Shown: positions 24,217 to 33,211 of the stretch, in pieces
Position numbering within the stretch: position 1 is the stretch's first letter
Layout: the number at the start of each line of letters is the position of its first letter
NCBI RefSeq assembly: GCF_020857975.1
Contig: NZ_JACWUO010000020.1
Span: 1 to 64,000, forward strand
DNA: 64,000 nucleotides
Direction: 5' to 3'
DNA from: Stenotrophomonas rhizophila
GTDB lineage: Bacteria; Pseudomonadota; Gammaproteobacteria; Xanthomonadales; Xanthomonadaceae
Notes under the pieces: generated by a model
Databases searched by the model: none
Seen by the model: the letters and a program-made list of their open reading frames with translations, nothing else
Told to the model about the DNA's origin: nothing
Program-made: the position numbers and the translations under genes

Positions 24217-25759
24217 AGCTGAAGTCGATATCCGGATCGATCGCGGCAAGCGCGAGGGTGGTCGGGTTGCCCGGCTGCACCTGCAGCCAGGGTTCTGCAT
24301 CCGCCCCGAGGGTATCCCACTGCACCAGCCAGCGCGAACCGAGCTGCATCACCGTGCCGCGCAGGGCCGGGGATTTGTCCACGCTCAGGCGCAGCCGCGC
24401 CCCGTCCATGCAGACGCTGGCCGGCCCCAGCCAGGGATCGACATAGCGCCCCTGCCAGGCGGCAGTGGCCGCGGCGGTGGCCGGTTGCCGCGCGCGGGTG
24501 TCCGGCCGTACCTCGCCGGCCGCGTGGCGCTGGTCGCGTTCGGCCGCCAGCTGGGCGGCATAGTCGAGCACGCCGGCGGCCGCGCCCGGCGCGGTGTAGT
24601 GCTTCAGCGCGGCCTGCATCAGCGCGGTGCGCGCCTGCTCGGCATCGCCGTTGATCAGGATCACCACCCCGGTGCGGCGGTCGGGCAGCAGCGCCAGCGA
24701 GGAGTACATGCCCGACAGCGTGCCGGTATGGGCCACTTTCCACTGCCCGTCCATGTCCGACAGGCGCCAGCCGTAGCCGTAGGCGGAGAAGTGCGCGTTG
24801 TCCCACCGCCGTTGCCGCTCGCCGATCGGCATCGGCATGTGCGCGGTCCACAGAGCGCGGCGCTGGGTGTCGCCGAGCCAGCCGGGCACCAGCGCCGGGT
24901 CCAGCAACACCTGCATCCAGCGGGTCATGTCGTTGAGGCTGCAGCGGATGCCGCCGGCGGCCATCGAGGCCAGGTCCGGGCTGATCGCCGCGTCGGCGGC
25001 GGTGACCACGTTGCGGCCCTGGCGCCGGGTATGCGGCTGGGCCACATTGCCCACCGCGCGCACCGACCAGCGGCCGGCCTGGCAGCGGGTCATGCCCAAC
25101 GGGATGAAGAGTTCCTCGCGCAGCAGCTGGTCGTAGGGCTTGCCCGCGGCGGCGGCGGCGACTTCACCGGCCACCACATACATCAGGTTGTCGTAGGCAT
25201 AGCCGCTGCGGAAGCTGGTGACGGGCTTGAGATGGGCCAGCCCGGCGATGATGTCCTGGCGGGTGAAGGCATTGGGTTCGGGCCACAGCATCAGGTCGCC
25301 GGCGCCCAGGCCCAGGCCGCTGTTGTGGATGAGCAGGTCGCGCACCTGCATCTGCGTGGTCACCCACGGGTCGTGCATGCGGAACTGCGGCAGGTGTTTG
25401 ACCACCGGGTCGTTCCAGTCCAGCACGCCGCGGTCGACCAGGCGCGCCAGCACGGCGGCGGTCATTGCCTTGCTGTTGGAGGCGATCTTGAACAGGGTAT
25501 CGGCGTCGATGGCCTCACCGCTGCCGGCGATGCGCTCACCCCGGGTGGCCGCGAACACCGGCTTGCCGTCTTCGACCACGGCCATGGCGATACCGGGCAG
25601 CTGCGCGTGCGCGACGGTCTCATCGAGCATGCGGTTGAACAGCACCGTGCGCTCGGCGGTGGCCGGCACGGCGGCGAAGGCCGGCAGCACCGCCAGCGTG
25701 CAGGCCAGCGCGCAGGCGATGCGACGGCGGTAAGCGTGGGCTGGCGATGCAGCGGGCAT
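24170..25759 (-). CDS. Serine hydrolase, beta-lactamase/penicillin-binding fold
   Basis: The 529-residue exported enzyme has the class C beta-lactamase-like fold: SxxK as Ser94-Asn-Ser-Lys97, YxN as Tyr189-Asp-Asn191, and HTG (in AHTGTLSGMY) replacing KTG. A signal peptide ends AFAAVPATA. A C-terminal domain of about 120 residues after residue 410 is lipocalin-like, as in D-aminopeptidases and EstB-type proteins. HTG rather than KTG favours a peptidase or esterase over a true beta-lactamase. Placed between a TonB receptor and a D-Ala-D-Ala dipeptidase, it may trim D-amino-acid-containing peptides; that is inference. A 12-bp hairpin lies 16 bp upstream of the start. Confidence 0.88.
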   Translation of the reverse strand: MPAASPAHAYRRRIACALACTLAVLPAFAAVPATAERTVLFNRMLDETVAHAQLPGIAMAVVEDGKPVFAATRGERIAGSGEAIDADTLFKIASNSKAMTAAVLARLVDRGVLDWNDPVVKHLPQFRMHDPWVTTQMQVRDLLIHNSGLGLGAGDLMLWPEPNAFTRQDIIAGLAHLKPVTSFRSGYAYDNLMYVVAGEVAAAAAGKPYDQLLREELFIPLGMTRCQAGRWSVRAVGNVAQPHTRRQGRNVVTAADAAISPDLASMAAGGIRCSLNDMTRWMQVLLDPALVPGWLGDTQRRALWTAHMPMPIGERQRRWDNAHFSAYGYGWRLSDMDGQWKVAHTGTLSGMYSSLALLPDRRTGVVILINGDAEQARTALMQAALKHYTAPGAAAGVLDYAAQLAAERDQRHAAGEVRPDTRARQPATAAATAAWQGRYVDPWLGPASVCMDGARLRLSVDKSPALRGTVMQLGSRWLVQWDTLGADAEPWLQVQPGNPTTLALAAIDPDIDFSYDYQDLHFTRSGDCP

Positions 25760-25775
25760 GTCGGGTCTCTTCAGC

Positions 25776-25805
25776 GCAGGCGCCCTGCCATGACAGGGCG
25801 CCTGC
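25776..25805 (-). promoter_or_regulatory. Intercistronic 12-bp hairpin between receptor and hydrolase genes
   Basis: GCAGGCGCCCTG (25776-25787) and CAGGGCGCCTGC (25794-25805) pair perfectly around a 6-nt loop. No U tract follows on the minus strand, so it looks more like an mRNA-processing or stabilising element than a full terminator. It would separate receptor from hydrolase expression. Confidence 0.75.
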
Positions 25806-25847
25806 CGTGATGCAGCGCGCCGGCCGGCGGCCGGGCGCTGCGCTGGA

Positions 25848-28800
25848 TCAGAAGTTCCAGGTCGCCATCAGCTGGGTGTAACGCGGCGCCTGCCAGCGGG
25901 TGCCGGTATTGAAGGTGTTCTCGCGTACCTGGCCGGGCTGGCTCTCATAGCGCTGGTGCACGTTGACCACGGTCTGGTTGTTGAACAGGTTGTACACCGA
26001 CAGGCGCACGCTCAGGTCCACGCCCTCCACCGGCAACCGCCAGGTCACATTGGCGCCCATGGTCCAGGTCCAGGGCAGGCGCCCGAACGCGCCGCGCGGC
26101 GAGTACTCGAACTGGCGTTGGCTGTAGGGGCCCGAACAGTTGGCCACGCACAACCAGCCGGTGCCGCCGCCGCTGCCTTCGCTGGAGGTACTGCCACCGG
26201 CGACGGTGTCGTTGGGCCACATCACGCCGAAGGCGGTGATCGGGCCACCGGACTGCACCTGCAGGGTGGTGCCGAACGACCACTGTTCGTTCAGCGCATA
26301 GGCGGCGCGGAACTTGAACTGGTGGCGGAAGTCGTTGAACAGCACGCCGTAGCGCTGGTTGTTGGAAGGATGGTCCCAGTGCTGGACCATGCCGGTATCG
26401 CCGTAGTTGGTATCGGAGTTGACCGGGCCCTCGAAGTTGCCATCGCTGCGCGACCACAGGTAGGACGCATTGAACATCCACTTCTCGTCCCAGGCGCGGT
26501 CGATCTGCAGCTCCAGTGCCTTGTAGGTGCGCTTGGGCTTGGAGTAGCCGACCACCTCGCCGCTGCCGCCCTTGCGGTAGCCGCTGTTGGCGGTATCGAT
26601 GGTGATCCAGCCTTCCTCGGCGCAGCCTATGCTGGAGTCGCCCCAGATAGTCAGGCTTTCGCCCGGGTTGGCGATCGGCCACAGCGTGCTCGGGGTCGGC
26701 CCGCACGGGGTGTAGTTGATGCGCATGTCATCCAGCGCGCGGGTCATGCTGCGGTAGGTCGCGTTGACGCCCCACGACCAGGCCTGGTTGAGCATGGACT
26801 GGAAGCCGAGGATGTACTCGTCCTGGTAGACCGCCTTGAGGTCCCGGTCCACGCTCTGGCGCAGATCGGCCGCCCCGGTATTCATGCGGGTGTCGACCGG
26901 ACCGATCTGCTGGCCGATGACCGGCGCCATGTACGCCGCGCCGGTGATCGGATTGGCCTGCTGCTGCCAGCCATCGAGCACGTAGTAGGAGTATTCGTCG
27001 GTGAGGCCGCCGGCGAAGTTGACGTTGATGTTGTTGGTGACCGGCAGGTAGTAGCGGCCGGCATTGCCGAACAGCTTGGCACTGCCGTCGCCCTTCATGT
27101 CCCAGGAGAAACCGAAGCGCGGGGCGATCAGGTCGTCCATCTTGATGAAGGCATCGCCGTCGGCGGTGCGGTTCTCGAAGCGGTCCCAGCGCACGCCCAG
27201 GTTGAGCATCAGGTTGGGGGTGATGTTCCAGATGTCTTCCAGGTAGAAGGCATTGGCTTCGGTCTCGAAGGTGCCGCCGGAAACCCGGTTGCGCCCACGC
27301 AGCATCTCGGTGACGCCGGCCGGTACGTAGGCACCGGCGCCGTCCCAGACTTCATCGCCGGGGCGGGCGACATAGGCGGTGTAGCTGAGCTGGGTGGGCC
27401 CGGGGTAGCGGGTGGACTGCTGGGTGGTCATCAGCTCGCGGTCCACGCCGAAGCGCAGCAGGTGCTGGCCGAGTTGCCATTCGAAATCCAGCCGGGCCAC
27501 TTCGCGGGTGTCATCGCGCTCGGCCACGGCCGCGCCGGTGGGATGGCAGCCCGGGCGCAGGCCGTTGAGCTTGTACAGCCGCGAGGCGTAGGTGCTGTCG
27601 GTGAACACCGGGCTGCAGGCTTCGTCCAGCGAGGAGCGGGTGAAGGCGCGCTGGTTGTTCTCGCCGACCATGGCGCGCGCGGTGAAGGTTTCGCCGAAGT
27701 GGCCGGTGTAGGCGGCCGACCAGTTCCTGCCACCGCTCTCGGTGACCGAATCGCCACCGTAGGCACCGATCTGGGCATCGTCCCAGTCGTAGTTGTAGGA
27801 CGCGTTGGTGACCTCGCCCTCGTCGGAGAACGCCAGCAGGGCCAGGCTGTGGTTGTCGGTGATGTTCCAGTCCAGCTTGGCGCCCCAGAAACCGTTGTCG
27901 GCCTTGTTGTCGAACCAGGTCAGCGCATCGGAGGAGGTGTTGTGGCCCTTGTCGCTGCGGTCTTCGTACATCGCAAACAGAAACAGCTTGTCCTGCACCA
28001 GCGCGCCGGAACCCCACACGTTGGTCTTGAAGAAGGAGTTGTCGTCGCGGCTGGCATAGGAATGGGCGGTGCCGTCGCGGTGGAAATGGTCGCGCCCGCT
28101 GGAACGCCAGGCGCTGGGTTCGGCGGTGACTTCGATGCCGCCCTGCAGTTCGTTGCTGCCCGAGCGGGTCACCGCGTTGATCACCCCACCGGTGGAGCGG
28201 CCGAACTCCACCGAATAGCCGCCGGTCTTGACCTGGAACTCGTTGAAGAAGGCGAACGGTGCGCTGGAAAAGCCGCGCCGGGTATACATGTCGGTGACGT
28301 TCAGGCCGTTGATGAAGACCGCGTTCTCGGCCACCGACGAACCGGCGAAGGACAGCCCACCGAACGACGAATTGCCGCCGACCACGCCCGGAGCCAGCAG
28401 TGCCACCGCCGACAGGTCCTGGGCCACCGGCAGGCGCGAGATCTCCTGCCGGTTGACGTTGAACGAGGTCTCGGTCGAGTACACATCGACCCGGTTGATG
28501 ACACGGGTGCCCACCACCTGAAGTGCATCCAGGTTGACCACCCCGCCGCCGCCGGCCAGGTTGACCGTGGTGGTGCCGCCGACCGCCACGCTGACCGCGA
28601 CCGGTTCGCCGAGCGCCTGCCCGTCGCGGCTGAGCTGCAGGCGATAGTCGCCGATCGGCAGCTGGCCAAGGCGATAGCTGCCGTCGGCGTTGACCGTCAC
28701 TGTGCGGGTCAGGCCGGTGCCGGTGCTGATCACGGTGACCTGGTCACCGGCCGTGGCCCGGCCGGCCACCGCGCCGCTGACATTCTGTGCCGAGGCCAGG

Positions 28801-28874
28801 GTGGGCAGCAGGCTGCCCAGACAGACACCCAGTGCGGCATACAGCGCCGCCCGCTTCATACGATGTGCATTCAT
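25848..28874 (-). CDS. Oar-like TonB-dependent outer-membrane receptor
   Basis: The 1008-residue receptor has a signal peptide (cleavage near LASAQ), an N-terminal carboxypeptidase-regulatory-like beta domain (about residues 31-110), a plug domain containing VDVYSTETSFNVNRQEISRLP and ENAVFINGLNVTDMYTRRG, and a long barrel ending in the typical C-terminal aromatic WNF. Such receptors import scarce, bulky substrates using TonB. The start at 28874 has AGGAGA upstream. It lies 43 bp after the transglutaminase-like gene, in the same leftward operon. The partners suggest a peptide ligand, possibly muropeptides; the substrate is inferred from context only. Confidence 0.92.
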   Translation of the reverse strand: MNAHRMKRAALYAALGVCLGSLLPTLASAQNVSGAVAGRATAGDQVTVISTGTGLTRTVTVNADGSYRLGQLPIGDYRLQLSRDGQALGEPVAVSVAVGGTTTVNLAGGGGVVNLDALQVVGTRVINRVDVYSTETSFNVNRQEISRLPVAQDLSAVALLAPGVVGGNSSFGGLSFAGSSVAENAVFINGLNVTDMYTRRGFSSAPFAFFNEFQVKTGGYSVEFGRSTGGVINAVTRSGSNELQGGIEVTAEPSAWRSSGRDHFHRDGTAHSYASRDDNSFFKTNVWGSGALVQDKLFLFAMYEDRSDKGHNTSSDALTWFDNKADNGFWGAKLDWNITDNHSLALLAFSDEGEVTNASYNYDWDDAQIGAYGGDSVTESGGRNWSAAYTGHFGETFTARAMVGENNQRAFTRSSLDEACSPVFTDSTYASRLYKLNGLRPGCHPTGAAVAERDDTREVARLDFEWQLGQHLLRFGVDRELMTTQQSTRYPGPTQLSYTAYVARPGDEVWDGAGAYVPAGVTEMLRGRNRVSGGTFETEANAFYLEDIWNITPNLMLNLGVRWDRFENRTADGDAFIKMDDLIAPRFGFSWDMKGDGSAKLFGNAGRYYLPVTNNINVNFAGGLTDEYSYYVLDGWQQQANPITGAAYMAPVIGQQIGPVDTRMNTGAADLRQSVDRDLKAVYQDEYILGFQSMLNQAWSWGVNATYRSMTRALDDMRINYTPCGPTPSTLWPIANPGESLTIWGDSSIGCAEEGWITIDTANSGYRKGGSGEVVGYSKPKRTYKALELQIDRAWDEKWMFNASYLWSRSDGNFEGPVNSDTNYGDTGMVQHWDHPSNNQRYGVLFNDFRHQFKFRAAYALNEQWSFGTTLQVQSGGPITAFGVMWPNDTVAGGSTSSEGSGGGTGWLCVANCSGPYSQRQFEYSPRGAFGRLPWTWTMGANVTWRLPVEGVDLSVRLSVYNLFNNQTVVNVHQRYESQPGQVRENTFNTGTRWQAPRYTQLMATWNF

Positions 28875-28917
28875 TCCCTGCTCTCTCCTGCAGATATGGA
28901 ATCGTGGATACCGCCGT

Positions 28918-30405
28918 TTACCGCGTGGCCGCCAGTGGCACGATGCGCGACTGGAAGTCGTAGTTCCATTGGTCGAAGTACAGGTTGCCGCCGGACCATT
29001 CGGCCTCGCCCCGCTGCGAATCCACCGTGTCCGAACGGTCGTGCCGCTTGGCCGGCACCAGCGGCTGGGCGTAGTCGTCGTTGAAGGCGATGCGGTAGGC
29101 ATCCAGCCCGCCCAGGTAGAAATCGCGCAGCGCCGGCTGCGCGCTGTCCAGGCGGCCGGTGGTCACATCCATCGGCACCCAGCCGTACGGCGCCAGGTAC
29201 ACCGCGCCCCAGTCGTGCAGGTTGTTGTAGCCCACCGCATCATCGGAATAGACCATGCCCGACTGCCAGCGCGCCGGAATGCCGTTCAGGCGCAGCAGGG
29301 CCATCAGCAGCAGCGTCTGCTGGCCGCAGTCGGCATGGCCGGCGTGCAGCGCGTAATCGCTGATGTTGGAGATAGTGGAGTACTCGCGCGCGCCGCCCCA
29401 GGGAATCTGGTCCACCGCGTCGAACAGCTTGGCCACGATTCGGTAGGGGTGGGTTTCATTGCCCACCACGCGCTGCGAGAACGCGCGCAGCGCCGGGGTG
29501 AACTGAATGTGCGGGGCGCGCTCGGCCAGATAGGACTGCAGCGCCGGGTCGTTCGGGGTGGGCAGCACCTTGGCCGGGTCGATCGGGATGTGCCGCGCGT
29601 ACACGGTGAGCTGGTAGCGGACCTGGAACTGGGTCGGCGTGCCGGCCACCGCCTTGCGCTCCAGGTAGGCGGTGCGCTGCAGGGTGGCGTCCGGGGCGAT
29701 GCGTGCGCCGGCCGGGGTGCTGGCGATCCACCGGATATCCTGCTGCTGGCCGGGGATGGCGCGCGGGTACGGAATCCAGGCGCGGATGGTTTCACCGGCC
29801 GGTACCGCGTCGGCCTTGACCACCAGCGACTGGGTCACTTCGACCCGGCGCGGCGCCACGCTGCTGCCACCACTGGCGCGCGCGGCCGCGACGATTTCTT
29901 CGTGGTGCGGGCCAAGATGTTCGTAGGGGCCGTCCTTCGGCAGCGGGGCATCGGGCGCGCGCCGCGCGCGGGCCTGGGCGCTGACCCGGAACAGATTGGA
30001 CGGGGCGCGCTTGAAGTAGCGGCGCTGGCCATCGATATCCAGGCGTTCGATCAGGCCGGCGGCATCCCAGCGCGCGAATTCGTCCTCGCGCAGGTCCGGA
30101 ATCTGCCGGCGCAGCTGCGCCTTGGCCGCCTCGGCATCCAGGCTGAAGTCCAGCCGCATGCGCCGCATGCGCTCGCGCTGGAAGGCGTAATCGCGCCGCG
30201 CGGCGTCATCCAGCGTGGGGTCCTGCAATGCCACGGCGATCTGCGCGTCGGCGACGGCGAAGTCACCGCGGTCGATCTGCGCGACCAGCGCCGGCAACGG
30301 CGTGGCCGCAGCGGCGCACAGCGGCGCCAACGCCAGCAGCAGGCAGGCTGCGGCGCGCCGATGGGCGGTAGGCAAGGAACGTGGTTTGCGTGCAGCAGGA
30401 TCCAC
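28918..30405 (-). CDS. Exported transglutaminase-like cysteine protein
   Basis: The 495-residue protein has a signal peptide (ACLLLALAPLCAAAA), an N-terminal helical domain of about 110 residues, a beta-rich domain (about 180-280) and a C-terminal transglutaminase-like core. The catalytic triad is visible: Cys360 in HADCGQQTLLL, His in NLHDWGAVYLAPYGW, Asp in VPMDVTTG. Bacterial members of this fold are usually peptidases or amidases rather than cross-linkers. The GTG at 30405 is preferred over the TTG at 30420, because GGGAAG lies seven bases before the GTG. It is the first gene of the leftward operon and faces the NlpC/P60 gene. Confidence 0.87.
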   Translation of the reverse strand: MDPAARKPRSLPTAHRRAAACLLLALAPLCAAAATPLPALVAQIDRGDFAVADAQIAVALQDPTLDDAARRDYAFQRERMRRMRLDFSLDAEAAKAQLRRQIPDLREDEFARWDAAGLIERLDIDGQRRYFKRAPSNLFRVSAQARARRAPDAPLPKDGPYEHLGPHHEEIVAAARASGGSSVAPRRVEVTQSLVVKADAVPAGETIRAWIPYPRAIPGQQQDIRWIASTPAGARIAPDATLQRTAYLERKAVAGTPTQFQVRYQLTVYARHIPIDPAKVLPTPNDPALQSYLAERAPHIQFTPALRAFSQRVVGNETHPYRIVAKLFDAVDQIPWGGAREYSTISNISDYALHAGHADCGQQTLLLMALLRLNGIPARWQSGMVYSDDAVGYNNLHDWGAVYLAPYGWVPMDVTTGRLDSAQPALRDFYLGGLDAYRIAFNDDYAQPLVPAKRHDRSDTVDSQRGEAEWSGGNLYFDQWNYDFQSRIVPLAATR

Positions 30406-30438
30406 GGCGACACTTCCCAAGGTGCGGGTGGTAATCGC

Positions 30439-30508
30439 TGTGTAACACGGGCCTGAGAGCCGGTCAATAATTTATTCTTGCTTTCGCTGAAAAAAGGAAT
30501 AAATATTC
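30439..30508. promoter_or_regulatory. Divergent promoter/operator region of the murein-peptide operons
   Basis: Leftward, TTGACC (30462-30467) and TACACA (30439-30444) are 17 bp apart. Rightward, TTGCTT (30478-30483) and TAAATA (30500-30505) are 16 bp apart. Two symmetric elements lie across these: ATTTATTC (30470-30477) with GAATAAAT (30497-30504), and GGAATA-AA-TATTCC (30496-30509). The AT-rich patch stands out in this GC-rich genome and is a likely site for the RpiR-type regulator encoded downstream. Confidence 0.55.
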
Positions 30509-30538
30509 CTGACGCTTCCCGAGGAGGGTGACCGCTTG

Positions 30539-31987
30539 ATGATCCTGGCTTCCCCCCACCGCCGTGCGCGGTCCCCGTGGCTGGCACGTGCGCTGCTGGG
30601 CGCGCTGCTGGCCGCCACCATGGCAGGCAGCTGGGCACGGACGCCGCCGGCGCCTGGCAACGCCGATGTCGGCGGGGTGATCGGCCTGCGCGAGGCCTAC
30701 CTGGACCCGGCGTTCTGGGCCGCGCGGCTGCCCGAGCCGGACCGGGTGATCCTCGACCGCGCCGGCATCGCCGCGCAGAACGCGCGGATGCGCGCCGAGG
30801 ACCGCTCCATCCACGACCTGCGCGCCCTGCCCGCACAGCTGCCGCGTGCGCAGGTGCTGGCGCAGATCCAGGCGCTGTCGACATGGCCGGACAAGGCCAC
30901 GTTCGGCCAGGACGGTGCGCCGATCGCCCCGGCGCAACGCAGCGCGGCCATCGCCAACCTTGCCCTCGGCGCCGTCCCCGCGCAGCGGCCATTGCAGTAC
31001 GGCCTGGTCACCCACCGCGCCGCGCTGCGCACCTTCCCCACCGCGCTGCGGGTGTTCACCAGCCGCGGCGACACCGATATCGACCGCTTCCAGGAATCGG
31101 CACTGTTCCCCGGCGATGCGGTGGCGGTGCTGCATGAAAGCGCGGATGGGCAATGGTGGTTCATTACCAGCGAGCGCTATTCGGCCTGGATCGAGAAACG
31201 CTTCGTCGGCATCGGCGATGCCGCCACCGTGCTGGGCTATGGCCAGCGCGGGCCGTACCGGGTGATCACCGGCGCCACCGCGCACACCGCCTACACCCCC
31301 GAGCAACCGCGCGTGTCGCGGCTGCAACTGGACATGGGCGTGCGCCTGCCGGTGCTGGCCGACTGGCCGGTGGAGCAGACCGTCAACGGCCAGCAGGCGC
31401 ACGCCGGCTACGTGCTGCAGCTGCCGGTACGCAACGACGACGGCAGCCTGGCGCTGGTCCCGGCGCTGCTGCCGCGTTCGCAGGACAGCGCGGCCGACTA
31501 CCTGCCGTTGACCCCGCGCAACCTGCTCGCCCAGGCCTTCAAGTTCCTCGGCGAACGCTATGGCTGGGGCCACGACTACGACACCCGCGACTGCAGCGGC
31601 TTCGTCTCGGAGATCTACCGCAGCTTCGGCGTGCTGATGCCGCGCAATACCAGCGCGCAGGCGGTCAGCCCGGCACTGGACCGGATCGCCTTCGCGCCGG
31701 AAGACGGCAAGGCCCGGCGCGACAGCGCGGTCGGGCAACTGCAGGTCGGCGACCTGGTCTATATCCCCGGCCATGTGATGGTGGCCATCGGCCATCTGGA
31801 CGGCCGCACCTGGCTGATCCACGACACCGCCGGCGGCAGCTGGTCCGGCGCCGGCGGCAAGCGCGTCCAGGCCCACCTCAACGGCGTGTCGGTGACCCCG
31901 CTGGAGCCGATGATGGCCAGCGACACCGTCAGCTACATCGACCGCATCACCAACATCCAGCGCATCCGGCCACAGACCCCTGAATGA
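30539..31987 (+). CDS. SH3/NlpC-P60 endopeptidase (YkfC-type)
   Basis: The 482-residue exported protein has a signal sequence (LARALLGALLAATMAGSWA), two SH3-like regions (about 150-290) and a C-terminal NlpC/P60 domain. The catalytic Cys352 is in RDCSGFVSEIY, His412 in PGHVMVAIG, and a third polar His428 in LIHDT. Bacillus YkfC of this architecture cleaves between gamma-D-Glu and the diamino acid of stem peptides and requires a free L-Ala end. The ATG at 30539 is used; a TTG at 30536 has better spacing to the strong GAGGAGG (30521-30527). It overlaps the epimerase start by 4 nt (ATGA), and together they form the Bacillus ykfB/ykfC pair. Confidence 0.93.
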   Translation: MILASPHRRARSPWLARALLGALLAATMAGSWARTPPAPGNADVGGVIGLREAYLDPAFWAARLPEPDRVILDRAGIAAQNARMRAEDRSIHDLRALPAQLPRAQVLAQIQALSTWPDKATFGQDGAPIAPAQRSAAIANLALGAVPAQRPLQYGLVTHRAALRTFPTALRVFTSRGDTDIDRFQESALFPGDAVAVLHESADGQWWFITSERYSAWIEKRFVGIGDAATVLGYGQRGPYRVITGATAHTAYTPEQPRVSRLQLDMGVRLPVLADWPVEQTVNGQQAHAGYVLQLPVRNDDGSLALVPALLPRSQDSAADYLPLTPRNLLAQAFKFLGERYGWGHDYDTRDCSGFVSEIYRSFGVLMPRNTSAQAVSPALDRIAFAPEDGKARRDSAVGQLQVGDLVYIPGHVMVAIGHLDGRTWLIHDTAGGSWSGAGGKRVQAHLNGVSVTPLEPMMASDTVSYIDRITNIQRIRPQTPE

Positions 31988-33090
31988 AGATCACCGACAT
32001 CGAACTCGGCATGCTGCGCGTGCCGCTGAAAACCCCGTTCAAGACCGCGCTGCGCACCGTGGACACCGTCGAGGACGTGGTGGTGCTGGTACGCACCGAC
32101 AGCGGCCACACCGGTTACGGCGAGGCCGCGGCCACCGCGGTGATCACCGGCGACACCCACGGCTCGATCATCGAAGCCATCGACGGCTTCATCAAACCCC
32201 GCCTGATCGGCCAGGACGTGGCCAACCTCAACCACCTCTGCGCGCTGATCCAGGGCTCGCTGGAGCGCAATACCAGCGCCAAGGCGGCGGTGGAGATCGC
32301 CGTCTACGACCTGTGGGCGCAGCTGCACAACGCCCCGCTGTACCGCATGCTCGGCGGTGGCGACCCGGTGATCACCACCGACATCACCATCAGCGTGGAC
32401 TACATCGACAAGATGGTGGCCGACTCGCTGTCGGCGATCGACCGCGGCTTCGAGTCGCTGAAGATCAAGGTGGGCAAGGACATCGGGCTGGACATCGAGC
32501 GGGTCAAGGCCATCCACGCCGCCGTACAGGGCCGCGCCCTGCTGCGCCTGGACGCCAACCAGGGCTGGACCGCCAAGCAGGCCGTGCATGCCATGCGCGC
32601 GCTGGAGGAAGCCGGGGTAGTGCTGGAACTGCTGGAGCAGCCGGTCAAGGCCGCCGACATCAGCGGCCTGAAGTACGTCACCGACCGGGTCAACACCCCG
32701 GTGATGGCCGATGAAAGCGTGTTCAACCCCGGCCAGGTGTTCGACCTGATCCAGCAGCGCGCCGCGGACATCATCAACATCAAGCTGATGAAGACCGGCG
32801 GGCTGTCCAACGCCATCCGCATCGCCGACATCGCCGCCATCTACGGGGTGCCGTGCATGATCGGCTGCATGATCGAATCGAGCATCAGCGTGGCCGCCGC
32901 CGTGCATCTGGCGGTGGCCAAGAGCGATGTGATCACCAAGGTGGACCTGGACGGCCCGTCGCTGGGGCAGTTCAACCCGGTCACCGGGGGCGTGAACTTC
33001 AACGAGTCGGAAATCACCATCAGCGATGCGCCGGGGCTGGGCATCACCGAGGTACGCGGGTTGGAGATGATCAAGCCGCAGCGGTGGTGA
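31984..33090 (+). CDS. L-Ala-D/L-Glu dipeptide epimerase (YkfB/YcjG-type)
   Basis: This enolase-superfamily enzyme converts L-Ala-D-Glu from peptidoglycan to L-Ala-L-Glu, which ordinary peptidases can use. The 368-residue protein has the residues of the Bacillus enzyme at almost identical numbers: Lys160 and Lys162 (KIK), metal ligands Asp190, Glu218 and Asp243, catalytic Lys267, and the substrate-binding Asp321 and Asp323 (DLD). No signal peptide, so it acts in the cytoplasm. It is translationally coupled to the NlpC/P60 gene through an ATGA overlap, which is strong evidence for a shared pathway. Confidence 0.95.
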   Translation: MKITDIELGMLRVPLKTPFKTALRTVDTVEDVVVLVRTDSGHTGYGEAAATAVITGDTHGSIIEAIDGFIKPRLIGQDVANLNHLCALIQGSLERNTSAKAAVEIAVYDLWAQLHNAPLYRMLGGGDPVITTDITISVDYIDKMVADSLSAIDRGFESLKIKVGKDIGLDIERVKAIHAAVQGRALLRLDANQGWTAKQAVHAMRALEEAGVVLELLEQPVKAADISGLKYVTDRVNTPVMADESVFNPGQVFDLIQQRAADIINIKLMKTGGLSNAIRIADIAAIYGVPCMIGCMIESSISVAAAVHLAVAKSDVITKVDLDGPSLGQFNPVTGGVNFNESEITISDAPGLGITEVRGLEMIKPQRW

Positions 33091-33120
33091 GCGTTGTATC
33101 TGCCTCGCCGGTCGCCTACG

Positions 33121-33192
33121 GTAGCGCCACGCCATGCGTGGCTGCCGTTCGCGCAATCCCACCTGCCGCAGCCACCGATGGGGTGGCTCTAC
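33121..33192. repeat. SMAG pair inside the murein-peptide operon
   Basis: Forward unit 33121-33145 (GTAGCGCCACGCC...) and a diverged reverse unit 33168-33192 (ending GGTGGCTCTAC) sit between the epimerase stop and the regulator start. They could act as a transcript-stability or termination boundary within the operon. Confidence 0.85.
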
Positions 33193-33211
33193 CGGACCTG
33201 ATGCCCCCCCC

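Noticed and set aside
24170..25759. Acquired beta-lactamase resistance gene
   Set aside because: HTG instead of KTG, an extra C-terminal domain and murein-peptide context favour a peptidase or esterase.
25956..29084. Long plus-strand open frame opposite the TonB receptor gene
   Set aside because: Antisense shadow; the minus-strand receptor is clearly the real gene.
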